A stretch of DNA of 64,000 nt from JAFKKS01 sp050187875 (GCA_050187875.1 JBFWXB010000007.1:71452-135451), one strand, 5' to 3'; positions 43,964 through 53,637 are shown, counted from the stretch's first letter. The notes: generated by a model from the sequence alone, not told the origin. Numbers and translations are program-made.

Positions 43964-46900
43964 ATGGCATCTGATCAACCATGGAATCTGCGGGAGCTGA
44001 GCCCGCAAATTCAGGAAACAGCCCGACAAGCCGCGCGGCGCTCGGGGCTTTCGACCGCAGAGTGGTTACAATCTGTGATCGTTGATTCGGCAGCCCAGGA
44101 GGGCGTTCGTGTCGGCTATCAGGATTGGCGGGAGGCGCAGGCTGGAGAGCACCGCGACCATGCGGCCTGGGAAACCGACCGCGAGGCCGACGCTTTCGGA
44201 AACCGGCTGGAGCGCATGACCCGCATCGCAGGCGATACGTCGATCCCGGCGGCGCACCGTGCTTTGGCCGATCGCGACGCATCGGACGTTGCCAATGTGC
44301 TGCGTTCCCTCGAAGACCGGCTCGCGCAAATCGAGCGCGCGACGCAGCGCCCCTCACAGGACGCCGCCTCCGCGGTCGAAAGCGCGGCAATCCCCGGCGT
44401 TGTCGAAAGCCGCGCGCCCTGGCCCGCTCCCCACGCCGGCGATCTTTCCTTCACCGACCGGTCATTTGCTCCGCACGGTGCGCGGCCCGCCCGTGACGAG
44501 ATGGATTTCGATCCGCGTCCGACGCTGAGCATTCCGCGCCATGCGGCGGATGACGCAGCGCCGCGCCACGCCGAGCCTTCGATCGCCGATCATCGTCCCG
44601 CGGCGCCGTCGCCAAACGACCGCTTTTCCGGCCTCGACGACACCCTCGCCGAGATTGCCGAGCGCCAGCGGGTGCTCGATGCCCAGCATGAAGCTGCGGC
44701 TGAAGCGCGCCGCGCCGAGGCCGAATCGAAGCCCTCTACGTCGCTTGGCGAGCGTTTGGCCTCTCTCTCACGGAGGCTGAGCCGGCGCGGAAGCGCGAAC
44801 GCCAGCACCAAGAAAAAGAAGAGCGGACGCGACACCACCACGACACCGACTGTCGTCGACAGGCCGGCCCCGTCCGAACCGGTCGAGGCCGCGGCCGTCG
44901 AAGCTTATGCCGAACCCCAGGACCAGACCCATCTCCGCCAGAATGACGACGACGCGCGCTGGGCGGGCCTGCAAAGCCAACTCGAAAAGCTGACCGGCCA
45001 GATCGCCGGCCTTGGCGACGCCAGCGCGTTCACCGAGAGCGTAAACGCGTTGCGCCAGGAGATCGCAAGCATCGGCCGCACGCTCGCAGAAGCCGCCCCC
45101 CGCCGGGCGCTGCAGGCTGTCGAGGCCGATATCCGCACCCTCGATCAGCGCATCGACATCGTGCGCCAGCAGGGCATCGCACCGGAGACGATTGCGGCGA
45201 TCGAAGGCAGCCTGAGCGACATCCGCCAAACTCTCGAGCACGTCTCGCCAGCGGAAAGCCTCGCGGAATTCCAGCAAGACGTTCGTGCTCTCGACGCAAG
45301 AATCGACACGATCGTGCGCCGTGGCGAGGCCGACGAAGGTGCGTTGCGCCAGCTCGAACGCGCGGTCGCGGACCTGCGTGAGATGACCTCGCGCGCGGCC
45401 TCCGGCGAGGCGCTTGTCGCTCTCGCCGAAGAAGTCCAGACGCTGAGCGAGAAGATCGACCGCGTCCTCCTGGCTCCGGCGCAGAACAGCGATGTCCTCT
45501 CGCGGCTCGAATCCCGGTTGGAGGACCTCACCAGTTCGATCCACGCCGAGATCCCGGAGCGCGCCGCCGCTTCCGACAAGATCATGCAGGTCGTCGAGGC
45601 GCTGGCCGACCGTTTTGAGCGCGACGAGACGTCGGCGTCTTCGCCCGTTCTCGATCAGATCGCCAACCAGCTTGCCCGCCTGACCGTGAAGTTCGAGGCG
45701 TCGTCGACACGGCTCGACAACATCGACGCGATCGAGCGCACGCTCTCCGATCTCTTCAATCGGCTCGAAGAAATCCAGATCGCCACCACCGCGTCCGCCG
45801 AAAAAGTCGCGCGGCAAGCGGCTTACGACACCTTCGCGGAGACGAGCGGCGAGCGCTCGGACCTCGAATCGCTCAAGCGCGAGTTCGAAAATTTACGGCA
45901 TGAGAACGCCGCCAGCGAACGCCGCACACAGGATACGATCGAGGCCGTCCGCCAAGAACAATCGCTCAACGACCAACGCACGCAAGACACGCTCGAGGCC
46001 GTGCACGACACGTTGCAGCGGCTTGTCGACCGGCTCGCCATGATCGAATCCGACATGCGCAGCGATGCCATGTCGCGCCTCGTCGAGAGGGGCCCGGTCA
46101 ACCGCTATGAGCCGCCGCGCCCGCCGGAACCGCGGGACCGGCCGCCAAGCATCCCCGCAAGCGCGGCGCCGCAGCTCGTGCCCGGGCACGATGACGCGGA
46201 GACGGCCGACGCTGCTCCTCTCTCTGCCGCCGAACGTCCCCCGATCGACCCGACGCTGCCGGCCGATCATCCGCTTGAGCCGGGAACGGCGACGTCTCCC
46301 CGCGGGCCGCAGACCGCCGCGGAGCGGATTGCCGCCTCCGAAGCGCTCCTCGGCGCGCCGAAGCCGGCGAGCGAAAGCGAGAGCAAGGCGAACTTCATCG
46401 CCGCCGCCCGTCGTGCGGCGCAGGCGGCCGCGACCATGGCGGCGACGCCCAATGCCGAGGCCGACGAGAAAAAGGCCGGCAAATCGACCTTCTCGGCCTT
46501 CCGTCATCTCACGCGGCGCCGGCCGCTGATGCTCGGCCTCGCGATCCTCGCCATCGCCGGCACCCTGCACATCGTCGTCAACGTGCTCGGCTCGTCGCCG
46601 ACGAAGCAGTCTCACCTCGACAAGAAGCCAGCCAGCAAGACCGCTCTGGCCGCGCCGGAGCGCCTTGCTCCAGTCGACACCGCGAAAAAAGGCTCGATGC
46701 TGACGCCGGCGCCATCGTCCTTGCCGCTGCAGACGGCTTCCGCGCCGACCGCGCCGGAAGCCCAGCCCGAAGCGAAAGTCCCCGTGCCCGAGGAACGCCC
46801 GGCAGCCCAAGGTCCGGCGTCGGCCGAGCCCAAAGCCCGAGAAGTTTCTAAAGCCCAGGAGGCTGCGGCCGAGCCTGAAACAACGGCGAGCGTCAGCCCT

Positions 46901-47692
46901 CTGACCATCGCCTCCATTCAAATCCCGACAGCGAGCGAAGCGGGCAAAGGCTTCAATATGTCGCCCGGCCAGTGGTCGACCACGCCCGTGACGGCGCCGA
47001 GCGACGGCATCGGCCCTGGCCTCAGAGCCGCAGCCGACGCTGGCAATCCCGCCGCCGCTTACGAGATCGGCGTGCGTTACGCCGATGGCCGTGGCGTCGC
47101 CGCCAATCCGGAAGAAGCCGCCCGCTGGCTCGAACGCGCAGCGAGCGCCAACCTCGCGCCGGCCCAATATCGCCTCGGCAGCCTCTACGAGAAGGGCCAG
47201 GGCGTGAAGAAAGACCTCGAGCGCGCCCGCCGTCTCTACGCGAGCGCCGCCGAGCGCGGCAACGCCAAGGCTATGCACAACCTCGCAGTGCTCTACGCGG
47301 AAGGCATCGACGGAAAGCCGGACTTCACGGTCGCGGCGACGTGGTTCCGCAAGGCGGCCGCCCGCGGCATGGGCGACAGCCAGTACAATCTCGGCATCCT
47401 GCATGCGCGTGGACTGGGCGTGGAGCAGAACCTCGCCGAATCCTACAAATGGTTCGCGCTGGCCGCCCAGCAGGGCGACAAGGACGCGGGCAAGAAGCGT
47501 GACGACGTCGCAGCCCGCCTTGACCAGCAGGCGCTGGTCGCAGCGCGGCTCGCCGTTCAGACCTTCACGGTCGAGCCGCAGCCGGAAGACGCGATCGCGG
47601 TCAAGACACCCGCAGGCGGCTGGGAGCAGGCCGCGCCGGCCGCACCCGCAGCGCCGAAGGCGGCTAGCCGTCGCAAGACCGGAACGTCCTAA
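43964..47692 (+). CDS. PodJ-like polar scaffold protein with SEL1 repeats
   Basis: 1242 residues. N-terminal MASDQPWNLRELSPQIQETA is followed by a long Asp/Glu/Arg-rich coiled-coil region (to about 700) and disordered Pro/Ala stretches. One TM segment (about 853-872, PLMLGLAILAIAGTLHIVV) follows, then a periplasmic Pro-rich linker and about four SEL1/TPR-like repeats (about 1018-1185, e.g. YEIGVRYADGRGVAANPEEA). Order and length match alphaproteobacterial PodJ; the C-terminal peptidoglycan-binding domain of Caulobacter PodJ is not seen. It is likely to localise to a cell pole and organise division or polar growth factors. The 43693-43963 gap contains its promoter and a hairpin at about 43815-43829 (AACCC/GGGTT). 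Confidence 0.85.
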   Translation: MASDQPWNLRELSPQIQETARQAARRSGLSTAEWLQSVIVDSAAQEGVRVGYQDWREAQAGEHRDHAAWETDREADAFGNRLERMTRIAGDTSIPAAHRALADRDASDVANVLRSLEDRLAQIERATQRPSQDAASAVESAAIPGVVESRAPWPAPHAGDLSFTDRSFAPHGARPARDEMDFDPRPTLSIPRHAADDAAPRHAEPSIADHRPAAPSPNDRFSGLDDTLAEIAERQRVLDAQHEAAAEARRAEAESKPSTSLGERLASLSRRLSRRGSANASTKKKKSGRDTTTTPTVVDRPAPSEPVEAAAVEAYAEPQDQTHLRQNDDDARWAGLQSQLEKLTGQIAGLGDASAFTESVNALRQEIASIGRTLAEAAPRRALQAVEADIRTLDQRIDIVRQQGIAPETIAAIEGSLSDIRQTLEHVSPAESLAEFQQDVRALDARIDTIVRRGEADEGALRQLERAVADLREMTSRAASGEALVALAEEVQTLSEKIDRVLLAPAQNSDVLSRLESRLEDLTSSIHAEIPERAAASDKIMQVVEALADRFERDETSASSPVLDQIANQLARLTVKFEASSTRLDNIDAIERTLSDLFNRLEEIQIATTASAEKVARQAAYDTFAETSGERSDLESLKREFENLRHENAASERRTQDTIEAVRQEQSLNDQRTQDTLEAVHDTLQRLVDRLAMIESDMRSDAMSRLVERGPVNRYEPPRPPEPRDRPPSIPASAAPQLVPGHDDAETADAAPLSAAERPPIDPTLPADHPLEPGTATSPRGPQTAAERIAASEALLGAPKPASESESKANFIAAARRAAQAAATMAATPNAEADEKKAGKSTFSAFRHLTRRRPLMLGLAILAIAGTLHIVVNVLGSSPTKQSHLDKKPASKTALAAPERLAPVDTAKKGSMLTPAPSSLPLQTASAPTAPEAQPEAKVPVPEERPAAQGPASAEPKAREVSKAQEAAAEPETTASVSPLTIASIQIPTASEAGKGFNMSPGQWSTTPVTAPSDGIGPGLRAAADAGNPAAAYEIGVRYADGRGVAANPEEAARWLERAASANLAPAQYRLGSLYEKGQGVKKDLERARRLYASAAERGNAKAMHNLAVLYAEGIDGKPDFTVAATWFRKAAARGMGDSQYNLGILHARGLGVEQNLAESYKWFALAAQQGDKDAGKKRDDVAARLDQQALVAARLAVQTFTVEPQPEDAIAVKTPAGGWEQAAPAAPAAPKAASRRKTGTS

Positions 47693-47806
47693 GATCGAAG
47701 GCAGCTGAGGCCGCAGACTAGGCCTCGCTCGCGCGGGCGCCACGCACCCGAGCGCCTGCGTCGGCATGACGCGGAAAGCATGCCGCGCGATTTGCCTTGA
47801 TTGCGT

Positions 47807-47820
47807 CCCGCATATGCGGG
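47807..47820. other. 14-bp perfect palindrome upstream of the TSUP gene
   Basis: CCCGCATATGCGGG lies about 110 bp before the GTG start of the TSUP transporter in the 239-bp gap 47693-47931. It could be an operator or a chance palindrome in GC-rich DNA. Nothing else is visible in the gap. Confidence 0.4.
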
Positions 47821-47931
47821 CAAAGGTATTCGCGAGAGCTGTGTTCCTTTCACCGTACCCGGATTCCCGTGTGCGGCCGTTTTCAATTGGCTCCGCGTCG
47901 TTCGGCACACGCGGCGCTCACGGATCATGCC

Positions 47932-48858
47932 GTGCAAATCTATCTTCCGATCGCCGATCTGCCGGTCAACGTCTTCCTCATCCTGATGATGGGGATCGCC
48001 GTCGGCTTCCTGTCCGGCATGTTCGGCATCGGCGGTGGCTTCCTGCTCACGCCGCTGCTCATTCTGATCGGCATCTCGCCGGCCGTCGCCGTCGCCACCG
48101 TCTCGACCCACATTACCGCGTCGTCTCTCTCGGGCGTCATGGCCTATTGGCGGCGAAAAGCGCTCGACCTCGCGCTCGCCGCGATGCTGCTCGCCGGCGC
48201 CCTGCTCGGCACTGTCGGCGGCGTCTGGCTGATCGCGCTCTTGCGCGCCGCCGGCCAGCTCGACCTCGCGATCGGGCTGTCCTACCTGACGCTTCTCGGC
48301 GTCGTCGGCACGATGATGGTGATAGAGAGCAGCCGCGCCATCGGCCGCGCGCGGCGCGGCGAGCGCGCGGAAATCCGCCGCCCCGGCAGCCACTCCTGGT
48401 TCCATGGCCTGCCGCTGAAGCTGCGTTTCAAGCAGTCGAAAATCTATGTCTCGGTCATTCCGGTCTGGGTCATCGGCTTCGTCATCGGTTTCCTCGGCGG
48501 CTTGATGGGCATCGGCGGCGGCTTCCTGCTCGTTCCCGCCCTGATCTATCTGCTGCGCGTCCCGACCAGCGTCGTCATCGGCACCTCGATGATGGTTACG
48601 CTCGTCACCATGGCGTCGGCGACCGTCCTGCAATCGGTCACCAACAAATCCGTCGACGTCGTGCTGGCGCTGATCCTCATGGTAGGCGGCGTGATGGGGG
48701 CGCAATTCGGCGCTCGGGCCGGGCAAAAGATCCGCAGCGAGCAGTTGCGCTTGCTGCTCGGGCTGCTGATCCTCGCCGTCGGCCTGCGCTTCGCCTTCGA
48801 TCTCGTCGTGCGCCCGGAGGACCTGTTCACGTTGCAGATTCCGGGAGGCGTGCGATGA
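47932..48858 (+). CDS. TSUP family transporter (sulfite/sulfonate/anion exporter type)
   Basis: 308 residues, about eight hydrophobic segments. It has the two inverted TSUP halves, each with the family motif: GMFGIGGGFLLTPLL and GLMGIGGGFLLVPAL. It starts with GTG 47932 (MQIYLPIADLPV, typical for this group); an open frame extends upstream without family similarity. The following TIGR02186 gene overlaps its stop (ATGA). These two form a conserved pair in Hyphomicrobiales. The substrate is unknown; sulfur oxyanions or organic acids are candidates. Confidence 0.9.
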   Translation: MQIYLPIADLPVNVFLILMMGIAVGFLSGMFGIGGGFLLTPLLILIGISPAVAVATVSTHITASSLSGVMAYWRRKALDLALAAMLLAGALLGTVGGVWLIALLRAAGQLDLAIGLSYLTLLGVVGTMMVIESSRAIGRARRGERAEIRRPGSHSWFHGLPLKLRFKQSKIYVSVIPVWVIGFVIGFLGGLMGIGGGFLLVPALIYLLRVPTSVVIGTSMMVTLVTMASATVLQSVTNKSVDVVLALILMVGGVMGAQFGARAGQKIRSEQLRLLLGLLILAVGLRFAFDLVVRPEDLFTLQIPGGVR

Positions 48859-49631
48859 GGGCCGCGCGCATCGCCGCCGTCGCCGCCTCGATCGGCGCCA
48901 CCGCCATGCCGGCGAGCGCCGAAAAGCTCGTGACCTCGCTCTCGGCGCATCGCGTGATGATCACGTCGAACTATACCGGCGTCGACCTCACGCTGTTCGG
49001 CATCATCGAGACCGATGCGAGCTCGGTCGGCCGGTCCGGCTCGTATGGACTTGTCGTCACCGTGACGGGCCCACGCCAGCCGGTGATCACCTGGCGCAAG
49101 GAGCGCATTCTCGGCATCTGGGCGAATGCCCAGTACCGCCGCTTCGCCGAGCCCCCAAGCTATCTCGCCATCCTTGCCAATCGGCCGCTCGACGAGATGG
49201 CGAGCGCGGAGACGCAGCGCCGCCTCCAGATCGGCCTCGCGCAGTTTCAGTTGCCGCAGCAACTCGGCGGCGGCGTCTTCGATCCGGCGGAGAACGACCC
49301 GTTCCGCGCTGCGCTCGTGCGCATCAAGCGCGCGCAGGGCCTCTATCGCGAGCAGACCAACGCGGTCACCTTCCTCACGCCGAACCTGTTCCGCACGTCG
49401 ATCACGCTTCCGGCCAATGTGCCGATCGGCGAATACGAGGTGGACGTGAAGCTGTTCGCCGCCGGCACGATGGTTGCGCAGGAGACGACGGCGTTCGAGA
49501 TCATCAAGGCAGGGTTCGAGCAGCTCGTCGCCAACGCGGCGCACGACTACGGCATCCTCTACGGTTTCGTCACCATGCTGCTGGCGCTGTTCACCGGCTG
49601 GCTCGGCTCGATCATCTTCCGGCGGGACTAA
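48855..49631 (+). CDS. TIGR02186 family periplasmic membrane-anchored protein
   Basis: 258 residues with signal peptide (MRAARIAAVAASIGATAMPA), a beta-rich periplasmic domain, and a C-terminal TM anchor ILYGFVTMLLALFTGWLGSI. The family-specific segments VTSLSAHRVMITSNYTGVDL and ITLPANVPIGEYEVDVKLF are seen. The start overlaps the TSUP stop by ATGA, consistent with a working unit in which it assists or gates the transporter. No enzymatic motif. Confidence 0.9.
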   Translation: MRAARIAAVAASIGATAMPASAEKLVTSLSAHRVMITSNYTGVDLTLFGIIETDASSVGRSGSYGLVVTVTGPRQPVITWRKERILGIWANAQYRRFAEPPSYLAILANRPLDEMASAETQRRLQIGLAQFQLPQQLGGGVFDPAENDPFRAALVRIKRAQGLYREQTNAVTFLTPNLFRTSITLPANVPIGEYEVDVKLFAAGTMVAQETTAFEIIKAGFEQLVANAAHDYGILYGFVTMLLALFTGWLGSIIFRRD

Positions 49632-49703
49632 TTCGCCCGCCGTCCATTCCAACCGCGGCTCCGCGTTCCTACATCACCGCTTCCGCTGCCGGAGAACCTA
49701 AAA

Positions 49704-50018
49704 ATGTCGCAGCCCATCGTCGTCTCTATCCCGCACGGCCTCGGCAAGGAGGAGGCCGCGCGCCGCCTGAAGGCCGGCTTCGAGAAGATGGTGACGACCG
49801 TCGGCGGCATGGTGACCATCAACCGTCAGGATTGGACGGGCGACGACCATCTCGATTTCGGCTTCACCGCCATGGGCCAGACGGCGAGCGGAACGATGAA
49901 CGTCACCGACAGCGATGTGAAAATCGAGCTGATCCTTCCCGGCATGCTCGGCATGATCGCCAACAAGGTGAAGGACATGATCACCCAGCGCGGACAGCTG
50001 CTTCTGGAGAAGAAGTGA
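49704..50018 (+). CDS. Polyhydroxyalkanoic acid system (PHA_gran_rgn) family protein
   Basis: 104 residues starting MSQPIVVSIPHGLGKEEAAR, the hallmark of the PHA_gran_rgn family (PF09650). A small alpha-beta fold with a conserved LPGMLGMIANKVKDMI segment. Named from genes linked with PHA granules, but no other PHA gene is nearby. ATG 49704. Single gene 72 bp after the TIGR02186 gene, possibly co-transcribed. Confidence 0.86.
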   Translation: MSQPIVVSIPHGLGKEEAARRLKAGFEKMVTTVGGMVTINRQDWTGDDHLDFGFTAMGQTASGTMNVTDSDVKIELILPGMLGMIANKVKDMITQRGQLLLEKK

Positions 50019-50022
50019 CGCG

Positions 50023-50155
50023 TGTCGTCCCCGCGAAGGCGGGGACCCAGTACGCCGTGTGCTCTCGATTCCAATAAGGGCCGGGGAGTACTGGATGCCC
50101 GCTGGAGCTTGTACTCGGGCTGGCCGAAGGCCAGGCCCGGGTGCGGGCATGACAC
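50023..50155. repeat. Palindromic repeat, family D
   Basis: Outer arms GTGTCGTCCCCGC and GCGGGCATGACAC; inside GGGACCCAGTAC with GTACTGGATGCCC and a secondary GCCTGGCC/GGCCAGGC-like hairpin. Located between the convergent PHA-family and pdeM genes. Confidence 0.78.
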
Positions 50156-50179
50156 GAAGTGGTGGCCTACGGCGCCGCG

Positions 50180-50911
50180 CTAATCCGGCAGGCAGTGCGC
50201 CCCGGCGAAAGCGTGCACGGCCGAGAGCCCGAGCACATGAGCGATGAAGTTGTCGCCTGCGAACAGCCCCGCGAAAGCGCGGTGGCGCACATTGAGCCCG
50301 CCGGCGTAAGCCCCGAACGCGGGCATCACCATGCGCCGCCCGTCGCCCGCGAAGCAGCGCCGCCGCAGATAGCGCCCTCCCATATTCACCTGCGCGACGG
50401 GATGCAGATGCCCCGCGATCTCGCCGTCGCGCCCGTCAGGTGTCGGCTCATGACGAAACAAGAGAGGGCCCCGCGCCAAGGTCGCAGTGAAGAGGCCGCC
50501 CAGCGCGTGCATCGGCTCAGGGTCGTGATTGCCGGTGATCCACACCCAGTCGCGCCCGCGCATCAGCTGCCCGAGCGTCATCTGATCGGCAAGGCTCAAC
50601 CGTTCCGACCCCTGCTGGTCGTGGAAGCTATCGCCGAGCGCGACGACCGCCTGCGGCGCATAACGACGGACCAAGGCAGAGAGGCGCGAGAGCGTATCCG
50701 CCGTGTCGTAAGGCGGCACGAGGCTGCCGCGCCGCGCGAAGCTCGATCCTTTTTCGAGATGCAGGTCGGCGACCACGAGGAGCCGCTCCTCCGGCCAGTA
50801 GAGCGCGCCCGCGGCATCCGCAACGAGCGTGAGGCCGGCGACGCGCAGGCATCGATCCTCCAGGCCTCCCGCTGGAACGGCGCAATCCGCCTGCACGGCC
50901 GTGTGGCTCAA
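50180..50911 (-). CDS. pdeM: Ligase-associated metallophosphoesterase (PdeM family)
   Basis: 243 residues of the calcineurin-like phosphoesterase fold. Metal-binding motifs in order: VADLHLEK, LGDSFHD, GNHD (WITGNHDPEP), LLFRHEP and GHLHP. It starts with TTG 50911 overlapping the lhr stop (TTGA). The ligase-associated group of DNA repair genes (Lhr-type helicase, this phosphoesterase, exonuclease, ATP-dependent ligase) is a conserved bacterial set; it probably processes DNA or RNA ends. Confidence 0.92.
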   Translation of the reverse strand: MSHTAVQADCAVPAGGLEDRCLRVAGLTLVADAAGALYWPEERLLVVADLHLEKGSSFARRGSLVPPYDTADTLSRLSALVRRYAPQAVVALGDSFHDQQGSERLSLADQMTLGQLMRGRDWVWITGNHDPEPMHALGGLFTATLARGPLLFRHEPTPDGRDGEIAGHLHPVAQVNMGGRYLRRRCFAGDGRRMVMPAFGAYAGGLNVRHRAFAGLFAGDNFIAHVLGLSAVHAFAGAHCLPD

Positions 50912-53610
50912 CCCATCGCCTCCTTGGCGAGCGCGGCGGCGGATTCCGCCAACAGCTCGTCGGATACCTCGCCATAGACCGGCTCCCGGCCGATCTCCAG
51001 CAGCACCGGCACCGCCAAAGGCGACACCCGGTCCAGCGCCTTATGAACGATTCGCCCCTGCACGCGCGAGAGCATTTCGCCGAGGCGGCGAATGTCGAGA
51101 AGGCCGGTCGCCGCGTCGGTCGCGGCGGCGCGCAGGAGCACGTGGTCCGCCTGATGCCGCCGCAGCACGTCGTAGACGAGGTCCGTCGAGATCGTCATCT
51201 GCCTCTGCGACTTCTCCTTCCCGGGGTACCGGCGCTCGATCAGCCCGGCGATGATCGCGCAGGTGCGGAAGGTGCGCTTCATCAGGGCCGACTCGGCAAG
51301 CCACGCGTCGAGGTCGTCGCCGAGCATGTCCTTGTCGAACAACGCATCGAGCGAGAGCGTCCCGCGCTTGATATGCAGCGCGAGCTCGCCATGCGCCCAC
51401 AGCGCCAGCGCATATTCGTTGGCGACGAACCCGAGCGGCCGCATGCGCGCGCGCTCGAGCCGCCGCGTCAGCAGCATGCCGAGCGTCTGATGCGCGAGGC
51501 GGCCCTCGAACGGATAGCAGACGAGATAATTGCGCGCGGCGCGTGGGAAAGTTTCGATAAGGAGGTCGCGCGCGGCCGGCGTCACCGATTTCCAGCGCTG
51601 GATTTCGAGCCACTCGCGCACCTGATCCGGCAAGCCGCTCCACGTCGCCGGCTCCGCGAGGATGTCGCGCACGCGCGCGGCGAGATAGGTCGAGAGCGGA
51701 AACTTGCCGCCCTCATAGGACGGAATTTTCGGCTCCGACGCGTCCGAGCGCGAGACATAGACCTCATTCTCGACGATCGCCTCGTAGCGCAGGATTTCGC
51801 CGGCGAAGACGAAGGTGTCGCCATGCGTCAATTGCTCGATGAAATACTCCTCGATCTCGCCGAGCAATCGCCCGCCGCGCATGACGCCACCGGCATAGCC
51901 GCCACTCGGCCCGCGCGAGCGCACGAGCCGCACCTTCAGCATGTCGGCTTCAACGATGGTGCCGACATTGAGCCGGTACTGCTGCGCGATGCGCGGATTG
52001 CTCACGCGCCAGCGCCCGTCCGCGCCCTGGCGGATTTTTGCGAAGCGCTCGTAGCTTTTGAGCGCATAGCCGCCGGTGGCGACGAAATCGACCACCGCGT
52101 CGAAATCCGCACGCGTCAGGCGCGCGTAAGGCGCGGCCATGCGCACCTCATCGAACAATTCGTCGGCGAGAAACGGCTCGCCGCAGGCGCGGCCGAGCAC
52201 GTGCTGCGCCAGCACGTCGAGCGCGCCGGTGCGCAGCGGCGGCGTGTCCTGCGCATTCTCGGCGACCGCATCGATCGCCGCACGGCATTCGAGAACCTCG
52301 AAGCGGTTCGCCGGCACGAGAATGCCGTGCGAGGGCTCGTCGAGCCGATGGTTGGCGCGCCCGATACGCTGCAGCAGCCGTGACGAGCCTTTCGGCGCAC
52401 CGACATTGACGACGAGATCGATGTCTCCCCAATCGATGCCGAGGTCGAGCGACGAGGTACACACGACCGCACGCAGCCGCCCCGCCGCCATCGCGTCCTC
52501 GACTTTGCGCCGCTGCGTGACGTCGAGTGAGCCGTGATGCAGCGCGATCGCGAGATTGTCGTCGTTGATGCGCCAGAGCTCCTGGAACAGCATCTCCGCC
52601 TGGCTGCGCGTATTGACGAAGACGAGCGTCGTCTTGTGCTGCTTGATCAGCGCGTAGATTTCCGGAAGCGCGTGGCGCGCCGTGTGTCCCGCCCACGGCA
52701 GATGCTCCGCCGTGTCGAGCATGGTGACGTGCGGCTGCGCGCCGCCCGCGGCGACGATGAGGTCGGCGCTCGCGACGCGCCCTTCCTGTTGCGGAACGAG
52801 GAAGCGGCAGAGATCGTCCGGCTCCGCGACGGTCGCCGAGAGGCCTATCGTGGTGAGCTGCGGCGCCAGCACGAAAAGCCGCGCAAGATCGAGCGAGAGG
52901 AGGTCGCCGCGCTTTGAGAGCACGAGCGAATGCAGCTCGTCGAGAATGACCCGGCGCAGCGAGCCGAAGAGATACGGCCCATCGGCGCTCGCGAGGAGAA
53001 GCGCCACCTGCTCCGGCGTCGTGAGCAGGATGTCGGGCGGATCGCGCCGCTGGCGCTGCCGTTTCGACACGGGCGTGTCGCCGGTGCGCGTCTCGAGCCG
53101 GATCGGTAGGCCCATCTCGGCGACGGGGCGTTCCAGGTTGCGCGCGATGTCGACCGCCAGCGCCTTCAGCGGCGAGATGTAGAGCGTGTGCAGCCCGCCC
53201 TCGCGGCGCACGCCGCGGCCGGTGGAGATGAGATGGCCCCTTTTTCCCTCTCCCCTTGTGGGAGAGGGTGGCTGAGCGGCCGCAAGGTCGCGAAGCCGGG
53301 TGAGGGGTGTTTGCTCTCCGAAACGCTCCACCCCCTCACCCGCCTCGCCGCTTCGCGGCTCGGCACCCTCTCCCACAAGGGGGGAGGGAAAGATCGCCCG
53401 CCCCTCACTCAATTCCACTAGGCTCGGCAAGAACCCCGCCAGCGTCTTGCCGGCGCCGGTCGGGGCGATGAGGAGCGATGAGCGTTTCGCGCGCGCCCGC
53501 GCCAGGAGCTCGAGCTGATGCGCGCGCGGCGCCCAGCCCCGCTGCGCGAACCAGCGCAGGAAGCGCTCCGGCAATTCGGCTTGCAAAGGCGCGGGGTCGA
53601 GAAGCGTCAC
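50908..53610 (-). CDS. lhr: Ligase-associated DEXH-box helicase Lhr, with in-frame repeat insertion
   Basis: 900 residues against about 820-850 usual. Walker A is APTGAGKT at 49-56, motif II reads DELH in RVILDELHSLVLS, motif III is LSATV and motif VI QRIGRANHR. The Lhr-specific core and C-terminal WH domains follow (LPDQVREWLEIQRW, FETFPRAARNYLV region). Residues about 71-137 are an extra low-complexity stretch (PSPLVGEGAEPRSGEAGEG ... SPTRGEGKR) between motif I and the motif Ia region LYISPLKAL, encoded by a palindromic repeat. GTG 53610. It unwinds DNA with 3'-5' polarity in the family. pdeM overlaps its stop. Confidence 0.92.
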   Translation of the reverse strand: MTLLDPAPLQAELPERFLRWFAQRGWAPRAHQLELLARARAKRSSLLIAPTGAGKTLAGFLPSLVELSEGRAIFPSPLVGEGAEPRSGEAGEGVERFGEQTPLTRLRDLAAAQPPSPTRGEGKRGHLISTGRGVRREGGLHTLYISPLKALAVDIARNLERPVAEMGLPIRLETRTGDTPVSKRQRQRRDPPDILLTTPEQVALLLASADGPYLFGSLRRVILDELHSLVLSKRGDLLSLDLARLFVLAPQLTTIGLSATVAEPDDLCRFLVPQQEGRVASADLIVAAGGAQPHVTMLDTAEHLPWAGHTARHALPEIYALIKQHKTTLVFVNTRSQAEMLFQELWRINDDNLAIALHHGSLDVTQRRKVEDAMAAGRLRAVVCTSSLDLGIDWGDIDLVVNVGAPKGSSRLLQRIGRANHRLDEPSHGILVPANRFEVLECRAAIDAVAENAQDTPPLRTGALDVLAQHVLGRACGEPFLADELFDEVRMAAPYARLTRADFDAVVDFVATGGYALKSYERFAKIRQGADGRWRVSNPRIAQQYRLNVGTIVEADMLKVRLVRSRGPSGGYAGGVMRGGRLLGEIEEYFIEQLTHGDTFVFAGEILRYEAIVENEVYVSRSDASEPKIPSYEGGKFPLSTYLAARVRDILAEPATWSGLPDQVREWLEIQRWKSVTPAARDLLIETFPRAARNYLVCYPFEGRLAHQTLGMLLTRRLERARMRPLGFVANEYALALWAHGELALHIKRGTLSLDALFDKDMLGDDLDAWLAESALMKRTFRTCAIIAGLIERRYPGKEKSQRQMTISTDLVYDVLRRHQADHVLLRAAATDAATGLLDIRRLGEMLSRVQGRIVHKALDRVSPLAVPVLLEIGREPVYGEVSDELLAESAAALAKEAMG
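53246..53388. repeat. Palindromic repeat, family A, inside the lhr coding sequence
   Basis: Outer arms CCCTCTCCCCTTGTGGGAGA and TCTCCCACAAGGGGGGAGGG, inner arms CACCCCTCACC-like around TTTGCTCTCCGAAACGC. It keeps the lhr frame open and inserts low-complexity Gly/Glu/Pro/Arg residues between helicase motifs I and Ia. Confidence 0.85.
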
Positions 53611-53637
53611 GCCCGCAGAAGTAATGGCTGTTCTCGG

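Noticed and set aside
45893..47908. Minus-strand open frame opposite the PodJ-like gene
   Set aside because: Gly/Arg-rich shadow; no start site or domain.
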